Assembly (NCBI RefSeq): GCF_004153445.1 | Contig: NZ_SDQC01000004.1 | Location: 310,001 to 374,000, forward strand | Length of the DNA: 64,000 bases | Direction: 5' to 3' | Source: Allopusillimonas soli | GTDB lineage: Bacteria; Pseudomonadota; Gammaproteobacteria; Burkholderiales; Burkholderiaceae_B | Shown: in pieces, positions 24,774-34,749 of the stretch | How the letters are laid out: every line of letters begins with the position of its first letter | Numbering within the stretch: position 1 is the first letter of the stretch | Translations under genes and position numbers: made by a program | Notes under the pieces: model-generated | Told to the model about the DNA's origin: nothing | Databases searched by the model: none | What the model saw: only the letters and a program-made list of their open reading frames with translations

Positions 24774-25666
24774 GCTGGCTGTTCGATCTGCTTGCAAGCC
24801 CATTCATCGATTACGGCTTCATGCGTCGCGCGCTGGCTGGCGCGCTGGCGCTGGCCTTTGCCGCAGGCCCGCTGGGTGTCTTCCTGGTGTTGCGGCGCAT
24901 GAGTCTCATGGGCGACGCAATGGCTCACGCCATTCTGCCGGGGGTAGCGGCGGGCTTCCTGGTTGCGGGGCTGTCGCTGGGCGCCATGACGGTGGGTGGC
25001 CTGATCACAGGGCTGGTGGTGGCCCTGCTTGCCGGCGCCGTTGCGCGACTCACGCCACAGCGCGAAGATGCCAGCTTTGCTGCGTTCTACCTGGTTTCGC
25101 TGGGCCTGGGCGTGTTGCTTGTATCGCTGCGTGGGTCCAATATGGATTTGCTGCATGTGCTGTTCGGCACGGTGCTGGGTCTGGACAATGCGGCCCTGTT
25201 GCTGGTTACCAGCTCGTCCAGCATCACGCTGCTCTGCTTGGCAGCCATATTTCGTCCGCTGGTGCTCGAATGCGTCGATCCCCAGTATCTTCGCAGCCGG
25301 GGCGCGGCCGGCGCAGCCATACATATGGCTTTTCTGGTGCTCATGGTGCTAACCATGGTGGCCGGGTTCCAGGTACTGGGCACACTGATGGTTGTGGGCA
25401 TCATGATGCTGCCAGCGACTGCGGCCCGGTTCTGGGCGGGTACGGCGGGCAGGCAGATGATGCTGTCTTCCGTCATAGGCTCGCTCGCTTCCTATCTTGG
25501 GTTGCTGGTTTCCTTCCATGCGAATGTTCCCGCGTCACCGGCCATTATTCTGGTGGCCGGTGTATTTTATTTTCTGTCTGTTTGTCTTGGGCCGTACGGC
25601 GGATTGGTGCAGGCGGCGCGCAAGGCGCGCGATCGGCGCGAGCGTCTCGGTCGCATTCAGGGGTGA
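24770..25666 (+). CDS. znuB: Zinc ABC transporter permease ZnuB
   Basis: A 298-residue ABC-3 family permease with eight or nine hydrophobic segments. Elements such as GVFLVLRRMSLMGDAMAHAILPGV at about 34-57 are typical: this is the cytoplasmic coupling helix of the ZnuB/MntB family. The GTG start overlaps the znuC stop by 4 bp, a coupling that supports it over later ATG codons. It forms the inner-membrane channel with ZnuC as motor. Confidence 0.9.
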   Translation: MSWLFDLLASPFIDYGFMRRALAGALALAFAAGPLGVFLVLRRMSLMGDAMAHAILPGVAAGFLVAGLSLGAMTVGGLITGLVVALLAGAVARLTPQREDASFAAFYLVSLGLGVLLVSLRGSNMDLLHVLFGTVLGLDNAALLLVTSSSSITLLCLAAIFRPLVLECVDPQYLRSRGAAGAAIHMAFLVLMVLTMVAGFQVLGTLMVVGIMMLPATAARFWAGTAGRQMMLSSVIGSLASYLGLLVSFHANVPASPAIILVAGVFYFLSVCLGPYGGLVQAARKARDRRERLGRIQG

Positions 25667-25670
25667 CGCT

Positions 25671-26732
25671 ATGCGTAAATCAGGCTTTCCCACCAGTATT
25701 TCAATCGTGCGGCGCAGGGTGCTGGCCGCTGGCGCGATGGCGGTGTTGTGCGCATTGGGCCTGGCCGGCCATGCTTCGCAAGCGCTGGCCGCCCAGGCGG
25801 CCAGCGAAAAGATCAAGGTCGTGGCGACATTCTCCATTCTTGCCGACATGGCGCGCGAGGTTGGCGGCGGACACGTCGACGTTGCCGCCATTGTGGGTCC
25901 CAATAGCGATGCCCATGCCTTTGAGCCCACACCCGCCGATGTGCGGGAGCTCGCCCAGGCCAGGGTGCTCGTGCTGAACGGGCTCGATTTCGAGGGTTGG
26001 CTGCCACGCCTTCTGGCTTCATCGGGCTTCAAGGGGCTTCAGGTGCTTGCCTCCGACGGCGTGCATGTGCGGCGCCTTGATGCAGACAATGTGGCGGGCG
26101 AGGCCAATGCCGACGATCACGATCATGATCACGCGGGCGAGCATGGACACGGCGAGGCACATGATCACGGCGGGCACCATCACGAGCATGCCGCCGGTGA
26201 CGTTGATCCGCACGCCTGGCAGGATCTGACCAATGGCGCCATCTATGCGCGCAACATTGCCGAGGGCCTGGCCGCGGCCGACCCGCGCAATGCCTATTAC
26301 TATCGTCAACGGGCTGAGATGTACATCCAGAAGATGGGCAAGCTGGATGCGGAGATCAAGTCGTCGCTCAAGGACATTCCGCCGCAGCGGCGCGTCGTCA
26401 TCACTTCCCACGATGCCTTCGGCTATTTTTCCGACGCCTACGGCATACGGTTCATTTCGGTTGCGGGCTTTTCCAGCGCGGCCGAGCCGAGCGCAGCCGA
26501 TGTTGCTCGCATCATCGATCGCTGCCGGCGCGAACACGTGGCCGCCATTTTTATCGAGAACATGGCCAATACCAAGGTTGTGCAGCAGATAGCGCGGGAA
26601 ACGGGCGTACCCACGGGCGGCACGCTGTATTCCGACGCCCTGGCGCCTCCGGGCGAGCCCGCTTCCACCTATCTCGGCATGTTTTCATGGAACGCGGGAC
26701 GCCTCATACGCGTACTCAAGCCCGCGCCCTGA
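25671..26732 (+). CDS. znuA: Zinc ABC transporter substrate-binding protein ZnuA, with His-rich loop
   Basis: The 353-residue binding protein has an export signal ending at about residue 42 (ALAAQA), then KVVATFSILADMAREVGG. Metal ligands typical of cluster A-I proteins are seen: the His in DAHAFEPTPADV, the His after the loop in VDPHAWQDL, the His in VVITSHDAFGYF, and the Asp in LYSDALAPP. Between the first two lies an Asp/His/Gly-rich loop of about 35 residues, which favours zinc over manganese. The gene starts four bases after the znuB stop. Confidence 0.92.
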   Translation: MRKSGFPTSISIVRRRVLAAGAMAVLCALGLAGHASQALAAQAASEKIKVVATFSILADMAREVGGGHVDVAAIVGPNSDAHAFEPTPADVRELAQARVLVLNGLDFEGWLPRLLASSGFKGLQVLASDGVHVRRLDADNVAGEANADDHDHDHAGEHGHGEAHDHGGHHHEHAAGDVDPHAWQDLTNGAIYARNIAEGLAAADPRNAYYYRQRAEMYIQKMGKLDAEIKSSLKDIPPQRRVVITSHDAFGYFSDAYGIRFISVAGFSSAAEPSAADVARIIDRCRREHVAAIFIENMANTKVVQQIARETGVPTGGTLYSDALAPPGEPASTYLGMFSWNAGRLIRVLKPAP

Positions 26733-26821
26733 TATACGAATCCGCCTGCGCATCGCGAGCCGTGGCATGGGGCGCGGCCGGGCTGGGCTACTCCCGCTGT
26801 GTCTGCTGCGAGATTTTCGGA

Positions 26822-27769
26822 TCAGCGCCGCCGTGCGCGTGGGTGCGCCTTGTCGTATGCCTGGGCTAGATGCTGGAAGTCCAGGCGAGTATAGATTTGC
26901 GTTGTGGAAATATTCGCATGGCCAAGCAGCTCCTGCACAGCGCGAAGATCCTGAGCCGACTGCAGCATGTGGCTGGCGAAGCTGTGCCGCAGGCTGTGCG
27001 GATGGACATGTACCGGCAGCCCGGCCTGCACCGCCAGCTTTGCCAACTGCAATTGCACGACACGCGGGCTAATGCGGCGCCCACGCGCGCCCAGGAACAG
27101 CGCGGCGTTGGTGTCGGGATCCCCATGGCCCTTGAGCAGTTGCCCGCGCAGGGCCAGCCACCGTACGGTGGCCGCAATGGCCTTGCTGCCCAGCGGCACG
27201 CTGCGTGTCTTGCCGCCTTTGCCGCGTACGATGGCTTCCTTTTCTTCCAACTGTATCCAGCTCTGCGATTCGTAGCCAGCCTGGCGCACAGGCTGCCGGT
27301 CAAGGCTCACAAGCTCGGCCAGGCGCAACCCGCTTGAGTACAGAATCTCGAACATGGCCTGATCGCGGCAAGCCACGGGGCCGTCCGGTTCGGGCAGGCC
27401 TGGCCGGTCAAGCAGTACCTGTGCCTGCTCGACGGACAAGGCCTTGGGCAAGCTACGCGGCACCTTGGGCGCATGAACGCCCGCCGCCGGGTTTGCTTCC
27501 AGCCCGATGCGCGGCGCCCACCATTGATAGAACCCGCGCCACGCGGCCAGGGCGCGTGCGAGGCTGCGCGGCTTGTGGCCCTGGGCATGCAACCTGGCGA
27601 TGGCCTGCCGGATATGGCTCTCGGTGATGTCCGCCAGATCGGTTGAGGGATGGCAGACGAGCAGATGATGCAGATCCTGCCGGTAGCCTGAGAGCGTATG
27701 TGCGGAATAACGGCGGTTGCCCTCCAGGTGCGCCAGCCATGCTTCCATGGCCGGGGGTAGGGCATGCAT
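26822..27769 (-). CDS. xerC: Site-specific tyrosine recombinase XerC
   Basis: XerC with XerD resolves chromosome dimers at dif during division. The 315-residue protein has an N-terminal SAM-like core-binding domain (about 5-90) and the catalytic domain with R149, K184, H258, R261, H284 and the nucleophile Y293 in TTQIYTRLDF. Length and position after dapF-DUF484 on the same strand match the usual proteobacterial order dapF-DUF484-xerC, which argues for XerC rather than a mobile-element integrase. Confidence 0.95.
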   Translation of the reverse strand: MHALPPAMEAWLAHLEGNRRYSAHTLSGYRQDLHHLLVCHPSTDLADITESHIRQAIARLHAQGHKPRSLARALAAWRGFYQWWAPRIGLEANPAAGVHAPKVPRSLPKALSVEQAQVLLDRPGLPEPDGPVACRDQAMFEILYSSGLRLAELVSLDRQPVRQAGYESQSWIQLEEKEAIVRGKGGKTRSVPLGSKAIAATVRWLALRGQLLKGHGDPDTNAALFLGARGRRISPRVVQLQLAKLAVQAGLPVHVHPHSLRHSFASHMLQSAQDLRAVQELLGHANISTTQIYTRLDFQHLAQAYDKAHPRARRR

Positions 27770-27786
27770 GACGCGCCTCTCCCTGC

Positions 27787-28461
27787 TCAGGCGCCCGCAG
27801 GCTGTTGCAGGCGCGACAGGCTGGCACTGGCCAATCGGTTGATGGTGTCCAGGAAGACGGTGCCCATGTCCGGTGTGAAACGCTCGGGATCGTCTGAGCC
27901 CAGGACCAGCAGGCCGATTGGCTCGTCGGCGGAGCTGCGACGCAGTGCCACGATGGCCAGCGATGCCGGTGGGGTTCCCAGCCAGCCCGCCGCTTCGTGG
28001 TCATTTAGCGGACCGCAATAAGGCTCGATGAGATTTCGGGCGTAGGTGCGGATCTCGGGTGTGACGTCCTGGGCGAACTCGCTTTCGCCCAGCCGGGGGA
28101 GGTCCCAGAGGCGCAGGGCGATGGCAGGCAGATCGAAGATGTCGCTAAGACTGCGCACGATATGGCCGGGTATCTGGGCCGCATCGTCTTCGGCCAGCAT
28201 GCGGCCACACCAGTCGGTGAGTGTGCTGCTGATTTTCTCATTGCCACTGGCGTTGTGAACCAGCCCAGATAATCTCCATTCCAGATCCTTGGCGCGCGCG
28301 CGCAAGGTCAGGATCTGCCGCTCCCCCAGCGATATGGCGCGCGTCTCGTTCGGGTGGGGAACGCGCAGATTGGCGAACAGATCGGCGTGATCGGTAAAGA
28401 ACGACGGGTTTTCCTGCAGGAACAGGGCAATATCTTCTGCGGACAGGCTTTCTGCGTTCAT
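27787..28461 (-). CDS. DUF484 family protein
   Basis: The 224-residue GAF-like protein of unknown role is conserved between dapF and xerC in many proteobacteria. The N-terminus [22 protein letters not shown] is typical of the family (SAEDVAxFLxxNPxFF), followed by a short coiled stretch and a GAF-like domain ([26 protein letters not shown]). Its ATG overlaps the dapF stop, so it is translated together with it. The function is not established; involvement with XerC or envelope steps is speculation. Confidence 0.9.
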   Translation of the reverse strand: MNAESLSAEDIALFLQENPSFFTDHADLFANLRVPHPNETRAISLGERQILTLRARAKDLEWRLSGLVHNASGNEKISSTLTDWCGRMLAEDDAAQIPGHIVRSLSDIFDLPAIALRLWDLPRLGESEFAQDVTPEIRTYARNLIEPYCGPLNDHEAAGWLGTPPASLAIVALRRSSADEPIGLLVLGSDDPERFTPDMGTVFLDTINRLASASLSRLQQPAGA

Positions 28462-29351
28462 CGGTTCAGGGCTACCTTGGAAGAGAGTTGTTCGGTGAGA
28501 GCGTCGATATCGACCTGGCCGGAGAAAACCGTGGCGGCGGGTCCGCTCATGCGCAGCACCTCGCCGTCCCAGGCGACGGTCAGTACGCCTCCGTGCGTCT
28601 GGACTCGCACCGGGCTCTCGAGCAGGCCGCGCCGGATGCCCGCCGCGACGGCGGCGCAGGCGCCCGTGCCGCATGCGAGTGTTTCGCCCGCGCCGCGTTC
28701 GTATACGCGCAGCGCAATATTGTGCCGGTCGACGATCTGCATGAAGCCGGCATTGACGCGATTCGCGAAACGGGGATGGGATTCGATGATGGGGCCCGTG
28801 GCTGCGACAGGCGCGGTGCGCACATCGTCCACCACCTGTACGGCGTGGGGATTGGAAATGCCGACCAGGGACAGTACCGCGTCTCCGTGCCCGGCCAGTG
28901 GGAGCGTATAGACGGTATCGTTGCCGATCTGCGCGGTTTGCAGGCCGTTGCTGTCGAATGCCACGGCCTGCGGGCCGAAACGGGTCTGGCCCATTTCGGC
29001 GGACACGCCGTCGGGATCGGTGCTGTCGAGCGTGATGAGGCCAGTGCTGATTTCCGCGCGCAGCGGGTTGCGTCGCGACAGCCCCTGTTCGTGCACGAAT
29101 CGCACGAAACAGCGGGCTCCGTTGCCGCAGTGCTCGACTTCGCTGCCGTCCGCGTTGAAAATGCGGTAGCGGAAATCGGCGTCGGGGTGATGCGGCGCCT
29201 CGACCAGCAGCAACTGATCGGCACCTACCCCGAAATGACGGTCGGCCAGCGCACGCGCGCGCTCCGGCGTCATTTGAATGTCTTGCCGGACGCCGTCGAG
29301 CACCACGAAATCGTTGCCCGCACCGTGCATTTTCACGAAATTCCAGATCAT
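28458..29351 (-). CDS. dapF: Diaminopimelate epimerase
   Basis: DapF converts LL- to meso-diaminopimelate for peptidoglycan and lysine. The 297-residue enzyme shows the two catalytic Cys: one in CGNGARCF (near 78) and one in [12 protein letters not shown] (near 225), plus the N-terminal [13 protein letters not shown]. It lies between the LpxL-type genes and DUF484 on the same strand, with a 45-bp gap on one side and a 4-bp overlap on the other. Confidence 0.97.
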   Translation of the reverse strand: MIWNFVKMHGAGNDFVVLDGVRQDIQMTPERARALADRHFGVGADQLLLVEAPHHPDADFRYRIFNADGSEVEHCGNGARCFVRFVHEQGLSRRNPLRAEISTGLITLDSTDPDGVSAEMGQTRFGPQAVAFDSNGLQTAQIGNDTVYTLPLAGHGDAVLSLVGISNPHAVQVVDDVRTAPVAATGPIIESHPRFANRVNAGFMQIVDRHNIALRVYERGAGETLACGTGACAAVAAGIRRGLLESPVRVQTHGGVLTVAWDGEVLRMSGPAATVFSGQVDIDALTEQLSSKVALNR

Positions 29352-29396
29352 GGCTGCATTATCGCGGATTGGCGTGGATTTGTCCGCCGAGTGTTG

Positions 29397-30287
29397 TCAA
29401 TACAGCGATTTTTCGCCTTCGGGGCGCGTCTTGAAGCGCCGGTGCACCCAGTAGTACTGCGCCTCGTCTTCGCGCACCCAGTCTTCTATCAGCCGGTTGA
29501 CGCGGGCGGTGGCTTCTTCCTGGGTCTGGTCGCCGGGAAAGTCCTCCAGCGGCGGCAGAACACGGACTTGATAGCGGCCCGTTTTTTCATCAAGCCGGCT
29601 GACAATCGGCACAATGGCCGCGTCCCAGGCGCGTGCGATCTGGGCTGTGGTGGGGAGCGTGGCGGCCTGCACGCCAAAGAAGGGGACGAAGATTGCCCCC
29701 CTGCGGCCGAAGTCCATATCGGGCAGGTAATACACGGGGATGCCGTTGCGCAGGTGGCGTATCAGGCCGCGGACACCCTCCTTGCGGGCCACCAGGTGCA
29801 CGGTATGGAAGCGGCCGCGGCCTTCACGCACGAGGCGATCGATGTCGGCGTCGCTCTGCGGCGTGTACATGGTGGCCGATTCGGTAAGATGCATCGTCAG
29901 CCGGGTGGCCGCGGCATCCAGCCCGATGAAGTGCGGGGCCAGGAGGATAATTCGCTTTTGCGTGGCCAGGAGCTTGTCCAGATGCGCCAGGCCATCGATG
30001 GCAACAGTATCGAGGATGGCTTGGCGCGAGCCGAACCAGCACAGGCCGCGGTCGACCACCGACTGCGCGAGTAGATGAAAGTGGCGCCGCAGCAGGCGCT
30101 CCCGCGAGGCCTGATCGCGCTCGGGAAAACACAGGGCCAGATTGGTGCGGACAATGTGCGCGCGCGACCGGATGAGTCTCGCGGCAAGCCATCCCAGCGC
30201 GCGGCCCGAGCGCAGCCGCATGGATGTGGAGCAGCGCCCGAAATAGCCGAATATACCGCGCAACAGGCCCAACTTGGAGAACGTCAT
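29397..30287 (-). CDS. LpxL/HtrB-family lipid A acyltransferase (second copy)
   Basis: The 296-residue inner-membrane acyltransferase carries the HX4D active-site motif as H-FIGL-D in LLAPHFIGLDAAAT, followed by the MYTPQSD and VREGRGRFHTV segments of LpxL/LpxM proteins. It would add a secondary acyl chain to lipid A. The gene overlaps the upstream acyltransferase by 4 bp. Which of the two is LpxL or LpxM cannot be told from sequence reading. Confidence 0.9.
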   Translation of the reverse strand: MTFSKLGLLRGIFGYFGRCSTSMRLRSGRALGWLAARLIRSRAHIVRTNLALCFPERDQASRERLLRRHFHLLAQSVVDRGLCWFGSRQAILDTVAIDGLAHLDKLLATQKRIILLAPHFIGLDAAATRLTMHLTESATMYTPQSDADIDRLVREGRGRFHTVHLVARKEGVRGLIRHLRNGIPVYYLPDMDFGRRGAIFVPFFGVQAATLPTTAQIARAWDAAIVPIVSRLDEKTGRYQVRVLPPLEDFPGDQTQEEATARVNRLIEDWVREDEAQYYWVHRRFKTRPEGEKSLY

Positions 30288-31273
30288 GTGTGCTCCCGCA
30301 GATCGTGCTTCTCCGCATCGGGTGCGCAGGCGTCTTCGGCGCGGGCCTGCGCCGCCGCCGGGCCGTTGCCTGGGGCCGCACCCTCGGGCAGCGTTTGAGC
30401 CGTTTCGGCGCGCCGCTGGGCCTGTGCCAGTTTCTCGGGACTGGGGGGCGCTCCCTCGGGTGTTTTATAACGGCTGTAGCTCCAGAGATACTGCTCGGGA
30501 AATCGCCGTATCAGGGTTTCCATGGCGGTGTTGATGCTGGCGGCCAGCTCAGCCGGTGAGGTGGGCAGCGGTTCGGGAAGACGCAGGTAATGAATGCGCC
30601 AGCCCTGGCCGCGCGGCAGGCGTTCTCCCGCCGTCAGAATGACCGCAACGCCGGTCTGGAGCGCGAGCCGGCCGGCAAGCGTCATGGTGTAGGCATGGCG
30701 CCCGAAGAAAGGCGCCCAGACGCCCTCGCCGCCGCTGGGCACTTGGTCGGGCAGCATGCCGACGGCCTCGCCGCGCCGCAGCGTACGCACGAATTCGCGC
30801 ACGCCCTTCATATTGGCCGGCACGGCCTTCAGGCCCGACATGTTGCGCGCCTGCTCCATGACCGGTTCGAGCATGGCCTCGCGAGGCGGCCTGTACATGA
30901 CCGTAATGGGGCCGTATTGCAACAGATAGCGCGCCGTGATTTCGAAACAGCCCAGGTGGGGCGTAAGATAAAGCACACCCCGGCCTTCGGCCAGCGCTTC
31001 GCGCACCACGCTGTCGTCGGCGCTGCAGGTCTGCGCCAGGCACCGGCGGGTACGCAGCCAGACCCTGGGCGTTTCCATGATCATGGCGCCCGTTTCCGCC
31101 GCCGCGCGGCGCATGAAACGCGCGTCCGGGTACCCCGCCTGCCGCGCATTGGCCTGCAGGCGCTTTCGGTATCGCCCTGGCCAGGCATAGATTGCCCGGC
31201 CCGCGAGCCGCCCGATTCCCTGCAGAAGCGGTAGCGGCACGCGGGCCAGAAAATGAAACAGAGCCAGGAGCAT
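30284..31273 (-). CDS. LpxL/HtrB-family lysophospholipid/lipid A acyltransferase (first copy)
   Basis: This 329-residue protein has the variant active-site motif HX4E (H-LGCF-E in LTPHLGCFEITARYL) and the family's MYRPPREAMLEP block. A Pro/Ala/Glu-rich tail of about 60 residues after LWSYSRYKTPEG is not part of the catalytic domain and is longer than usual. It is the first gene of the minus-strand run through lpxL-dapF-DUF484-xerC and is divergent from metK. The HX4E form occurs in genuine LpxL paralogues and in ornithine-lipid-type acyltransferases. Confidence 0.87.
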   Translation of the reverse strand: MLLALFHFLARVPLPLLQGIGRLAGRAIYAWPGRYRKRLQANARQAGYPDARFMRRAAAETGAMIMETPRVWLRTRRCLAQTCSADDSVVREALAEGRGVLYLTPHLGCFEITARYLLQYGPITVMYRPPREAMLEPVMEQARNMSGLKAVPANMKGVREFVRTLRRGEAVGMLPDQVPSGGEGVWAPFFGRHAYTMTLAGRLALQTGVAVILTAGERLPRGQGWRIHYLRLPEPLPTSPAELAASINTAMETLIRRFPEQYLWSYSRYKTPEGAPPSPEKLAQAQRRAETAQTLPEGAAPGNGPAAAQARAEDACAPDAEKHDLREHT

Positions 31274-31515
31274 AGGCCGGCAAACCCTTTACGGAATAAG
31301 TGAATTACGATGGAGTCGTCTATTTTCGCTTAAAATGGCAAGCATCGCTGAGTTAACCGACAACTTGCGGGGCGATGGCTCCTGCCGCGGGCGGGGCCGA
31401 AAATCCGCTAAAGCGTCGCGCCCTGATTTCCCTGCTGCGCAGATGTCCGAGGTGCAACGCGTTCCGTTCAACCTCCTTACTGGCCTTATGCCAGCGTTTT
31501 ATAGGACGTATCGCT

Positions 31516-32679
31516 GTGGCAAATAACGATTTTCTGTTTACTTCCGAATCCGTCTCCGAAGGTCACCCCGACAAGGTCGCCGACCAGATTTCCGACGCCA
31601 TTCTTGACGCCATTTTCACCCAGGACCCCAATGCGCGGGTTGCGGCCGAAACGCTGTGCAACACCGGCTTGGTTGTGCTTGCCGGCGAAATCACCACGAC
31701 GGCCAGCGTCGATTACATACAGGTTGCGCGCGACACCATCAAGCGCATCGGCTACGACAATACCGAATATGGCATCGATTACAAGGGATGCGCGGTGCTG
31801 GTGGCCTATGACAAGCAGTCTCCCGACATTGCGCAGGGCGTGGACCGCAGCAGCGAGGAGCACCTGAATCAGGGCGCCGGGGACCAGGGCCTGATGTTCG
31901 GCTACGCCTGCGACGAAACCCCCGACCTCATGCCTGCCCCGATTTGGTATGCCCATCGTCTGGTGCAGCGCCAGAGCGAACTGCGTAAAGACGGCCGTCT
32001 GCCATGGCTGCGTCCGGACGCCAAGTCGCAGGTCACGTTCCGCTATATCGACGGGCGGCCCGCTGAGGTCGACACTGTGGTGCTGTCCACCCAGCATGCG
32101 CCGGATATCAGCCAGGCCGATATCCGGGAAGCCGTTATCGAGGAGATCATCAAGCCCAGCTTTGCCGATGGCCTGCTCACGCCAAAAACGAAATTCATGG
32201 TCAATCCGACCGGGGTGTTTGTCATCGGCGGCCCGCAAGGCGACTGCGGCCTTACCGGCCGCAAAATCATCGTGGATACATACGGCGGTGCATGCCCTCA
32301 TGGCGGTGGCGCCTTTTCAGGCAAGGATCCTTCCAAGGTCGACCGCTCGGCGGCTTATGCGGCCCGCTACGTGGCCAAGAATATCGTTGCAGCAGGCCTG
32401 GCGCGTCAGTGCCAGGTACAGGTCAGCTATGCCATTGGCGTTGCCGAGCCCATCAATATCACGGTTTACACCGAAGGCACTGGCATCATCCCCGACGATC
32501 AGATTGCACGCCTGGTGCGTGAAAACTTCGATCTGCGCCCCAAGGGCATCATCAATATGCTGGACCTGCTTCGCCCCATCTATGCCAAGACGGCGGCGTA
32601 CGGCCATTTTGGCCGCGCGGAGCCTGAATTCAGCTGGGAGGCCGCCGACAAGGTCCAGGTGCTCAAGCAGGCCGCGTAA
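31516..32679 (+). CDS. metK: S-adenosylmethionine synthetase
   Basis: MetK makes SAM from methionine and ATP. The 387-residue enzyme starts at a GTG ([20 protein letters not shown]), with AGGA nine bases upstream; longer ATG starts would add residues not found in the family. [24 protein letters not shown] and [16 protein letters not shown] are all present. The 242-bp leader after the divergent acyltransferase gene has a TAAAAT box near 31331 but no riboswitch I can recognise. metK heads the SAM-cycle group with ahcY and metF. Confidence 0.96.
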   Translation: MANNDFLFTSESVSEGHPDKVADQISDAILDAIFTQDPNARVAAETLCNTGLVVLAGEITTTASVDYIQVARDTIKRIGYDNTEYGIDYKGCAVLVAYDKQSPDIAQGVDRSSEEHLNQGAGDQGLMFGYACDETPDLMPAPIWYAHRLVQRQSELRKDGRLPWLRPDAKSQVTFRYIDGRPAEVDTVVLSTQHAPDISQADIREAVIEEIIKPSFADGLLTPKTKFMVNPTGVFVIGGPQGDCGLTGRKIIVDTYGGACPHGGGAFSGKDPSKVDRSAAYAARYVAKNIVAAGLARQCQVQVSYAIGVAEPINITVYTEGTGIIPDDQIARLVRENFDLRPKGIINMLDLLRPIYAKTAAYGHFGRAEPEFSWEAADKVQVLKQAA

Positions 32680-32683
32680 ACCC

Positions 32684-33007
32684 ATGGATATTACCGAAGC
32701 ACGCCGTTTCCAACCCTATCCGGACACGCAGGCCAAGCAGGGCCCGGCGTCCGGTTCGGGCGGCGCTTCGGTGCCCTCGTCGCCGCAAGCGGCGTTGCCC
32801 GCTTCATCCAGCGAAGCCCAGTCCCGCAGCCTGTCAGTATCCGATTCTCCCTGCGTGGCAGTCTGCTCCACGCTTTACGACGAGATCTGCCGGGGTTGCG
32901 GCCGCACGGCCATGGAAGTGGCAAACTGGGTGTTTCTGGACGAGGAAGAGAAGCGCCGGGTCTGGGAGCGCATCACAGCACAGGGCTATCCGCGCCGCAA
33001 AGGGTAG
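32684..33007 (+). CDS. DUF1289 domain protein
   Basis: A 107-residue protein with a low-complexity Ser/Ala/Pro-rich first half (residues about 12-48) and a C-terminal DUF1289 motif, CVAVCSTLYDEICRGCGRT with four Cys, followed by NWVFLDEEEKRRVWERI. The Cys pattern suggests metal binding. It begins four bases after metK and so is probably co-transcribed. The role is unknown; related proteins are scattered through proteobacteria. Confidence 0.85.
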   Translation: MDITEARRFQPYPDTQAKQGPASGSGGASVPSSPQAALPASSSEAQSRSLSVSDSPCVAVCSTLYDEICRGCGRTAMEVANWVFLDEEEKRRVWERITAQGYPRRKG

Positions 33008-33090
33008 TCTTCCGCCTGGCCTGTCGCATGCGCCATGGGAGGCGTGTGCCTTGCCGTCCGATATCCGCTAAAATCCTTCCTACCGTCTAT

Positions 33091-33181
33091 TTCCTGAGGA
33101 GCGCTGCAACGGTGTCGGAGGCTGGGCTTGTGCCGGCTCCACCCGCTAGGCTCAGGAATCCTTCTTGCTACAACGGCGCTC
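33091..33181 (+). ncRNA. S-adenosylhomocysteine (SAH) riboswitch
   Basis: The region holds the conserved SAH-aptamer pieces. Stem P1 is TTCCTGA at 33091-33097 with TCAGGAA at 33152-33158. The conserved GAGGAGCGCTGCAACGG starts at 33096. The CTAGGCTC element closes the loop near 33146-33153. The pseudoknot-type pairing is GAGCGC at 33099-33104 with GCGCTC at 33176-33181. In beta-proteobacteria this class sits before ahcY and turns expression on when SAH accumulates. A TAAAAT box at 33069-33074 could be the -10 of its promoter. It ends 81 bp before the ahcY start. Confidence 0.88.
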
Positions 33182-33262
33182 ATCGTTACCCTGTACGGGC
33201 ACAGATGAGCGCTTTTATCGTTGTGCGCGCCGGTCCGATACAGGTTTATGGGAATCATTGCC

Positions 33263-34681
33263 ATGAATACTGTTGCCGAAGCTACATTCACCGATTACAA
33301 GATCGCCGACATTGCGTTGGCAGGCTGGGGCCGTCGCGAAATCGCCATTGCCGAAACCGAGATGCCCGGCTTGATGGCCACGCGCGAGGAATACGCGACC
33401 GCCAAGCCGCTGAAAGGCGCACGCATTGCGGGCAGTCTGCACATGACGATCCAGACGGCTGTGCTGATCGAAACCCTCAAGGCGCTGGGTGCCGAGGTGC
33501 GCTGGGCCTCCTGCAATATCTTCTCCACGCAGGACCACGCGGCGGCCGCCATCGCAGCCGGCGGTACGCCCGTCTTTGCCATCAAAGGCGAGTCGCTGGA
33601 AGATTACTGGCGGTACACCCATCAGATATTCAACTGGCCAGAAGGCCGGCATGCCAACATGATTCTGGACGATGGCGGCGATGCCACCCTGCTGCTGCAT
33701 TTGGGCGCCCGGGCCGAAGGCGATGCATCGGTGCTCGCCAATCCGGGCAGCGAAGAAGAGCGTGTGCTGTTTGCCGCCATCAAGGCGCAGCTCGCGAAAG
33801 ATCCCAAGTGGTATTCCACGCGCCTGAGCCAGATCAAGGGCGTCACCGAGGAAACCACCACGGGTGTACACCGGCTGTACCAGATGTCGCGCAAGGGCGA
33901 GCTCGCCTTCCCGGCCATCAACGTCAACGATTCGGTGACCAAATCCAAGTTCGACAACCTCTATGGCTGCCGGGAGTCGCTGGTCGATGGCATCAAGCGC
34001 GCCACCGATGTCATGGTTGCCGGCAAGATCGCCGTGGTCTGCGGTTTCGGCGATGTCGGCAAGGGTTGCGCCCAGGCCCTTGCCGCCTTGCGCGCGCAGG
34101 TATGGGTTACAGAGGTCGATCCCATCTGCGCCCTGCAGGCATCCATGGAAGGCTATCGTGTGGTTACGCTGGATGAGGCCGCCGACAAGGCCGACATCGT
34201 CGTCACCGCCACCGGCAACTACCACGTCGTTACGCGCCAGCACATGGAGCGCATGAAAGACCAGGCCATCGTCTGCAATATCGGCCACTTCGACAACGAA
34301 ATCGACGTCGCATCCATCGAAAACTTGCAGTGGGAGGAAATCAAGCCGCAGGTCGACCATGTGATTTTCCCCGACGGCAAGCGCATCATCCTGCTGGCCA
34401 AGGGGCGCCTGGTCAACCTGGGCTGCGCGACCGGGCATCCTTCCTTCGTCATGTCGGCTTCGTTTACTAACCAGACCATCGCCCAAATCGAGCTGTTTAC
34501 GCGTGGCGGCGAGTACAAGACGGGAGAGGTCTATGTCCTGCCCAAGCATCTCGATGAAAAAGTGGCGCGGCTGCACCTGAAGAAGCTGGGTGTCAATCTG
34601 ACCGCCCTGCGCCCCGAGCAGGCCGACTACATCAATGTGCCGGTCCAGGGCCCCTACAAGCCGGATCATTACCGGTATTGA
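33263..34681 (+). CDS. ahcY: S-adenosylhomocysteine hydrolase
   Basis: AhcY splits SAH into adenosine and homocysteine, relieving methyltransferase inhibition. The 472-residue, NAD-dependent enzyme has [16 protein letters not shown], the substrate region [14 protein letters not shown], the NAD loop [15 protein letters not shown], and the C-terminal end KPDHYRY. The start [13 protein letters not shown] fits the family; an in-frame ATG five codons earlier is possible. The SAH riboswitch directly ahead indicates induction by its substrate. Length includes the loop insert usual in this lineage. Confidence 0.97.
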   Translation: MNTVAEATFTDYKIADIALAGWGRREIAIAETEMPGLMATREEYATAKPLKGARIAGSLHMTIQTAVLIETLKALGAEVRWASCNIFSTQDHAAAAIAAGGTPVFAIKGESLEDYWRYTHQIFNWPEGRHANMILDDGGDATLLLHLGARAEGDASVLANPGSEEERVLFAAIKAQLAKDPKWYSTRLSQIKGVTEETTTGVHRLYQMSRKGELAFPAINVNDSVTKSKFDNLYGCRESLVDGIKRATDVMVAGKIAVVCGFGDVGKGCAQALAALRAQVWVTEVDPICALQASMEGYRVVTLDEAADKADIVVTATGNYHVVTRQHMERMKDQAIVCNIGHFDNEIDVASIENLQWEEIKPQVDHVIFPDGKRIILLAKGRLVNLGCATGHPSFVMSASFTNQTIAQIELFTRGGEYKTGEVYVLPKHLDEKVARLHLKKLGVNLTALRPEQADYINVPVQGPYKPDHYRY

Positions 34682-34749
34682 CGCACACGCGGCCCGGCGG
34701 CGCGTAGCGTGCCGGGCCTCAAGCAGGTTCTTAACCAAGGAGCATCAAC

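Noticed and set aside
26822-27769. Tyrosine recombinase as an integrase of a mobile element
   Set aside because: It sits in the conserved dapF-DUF484-xerC order, has XerC length and no attachment-site repeats or cargo next to it.
31274-31515. Possible riboswitch in the metK leader
   Set aside because: A CCGAGG-GCAACG stretch near 31447 recalls the SAH aptamer, but the P1 stem, the GCGCTG core and the GGCGCTC partner are missing, and a metK gene would not be expected to carry an SAH-activated switch.
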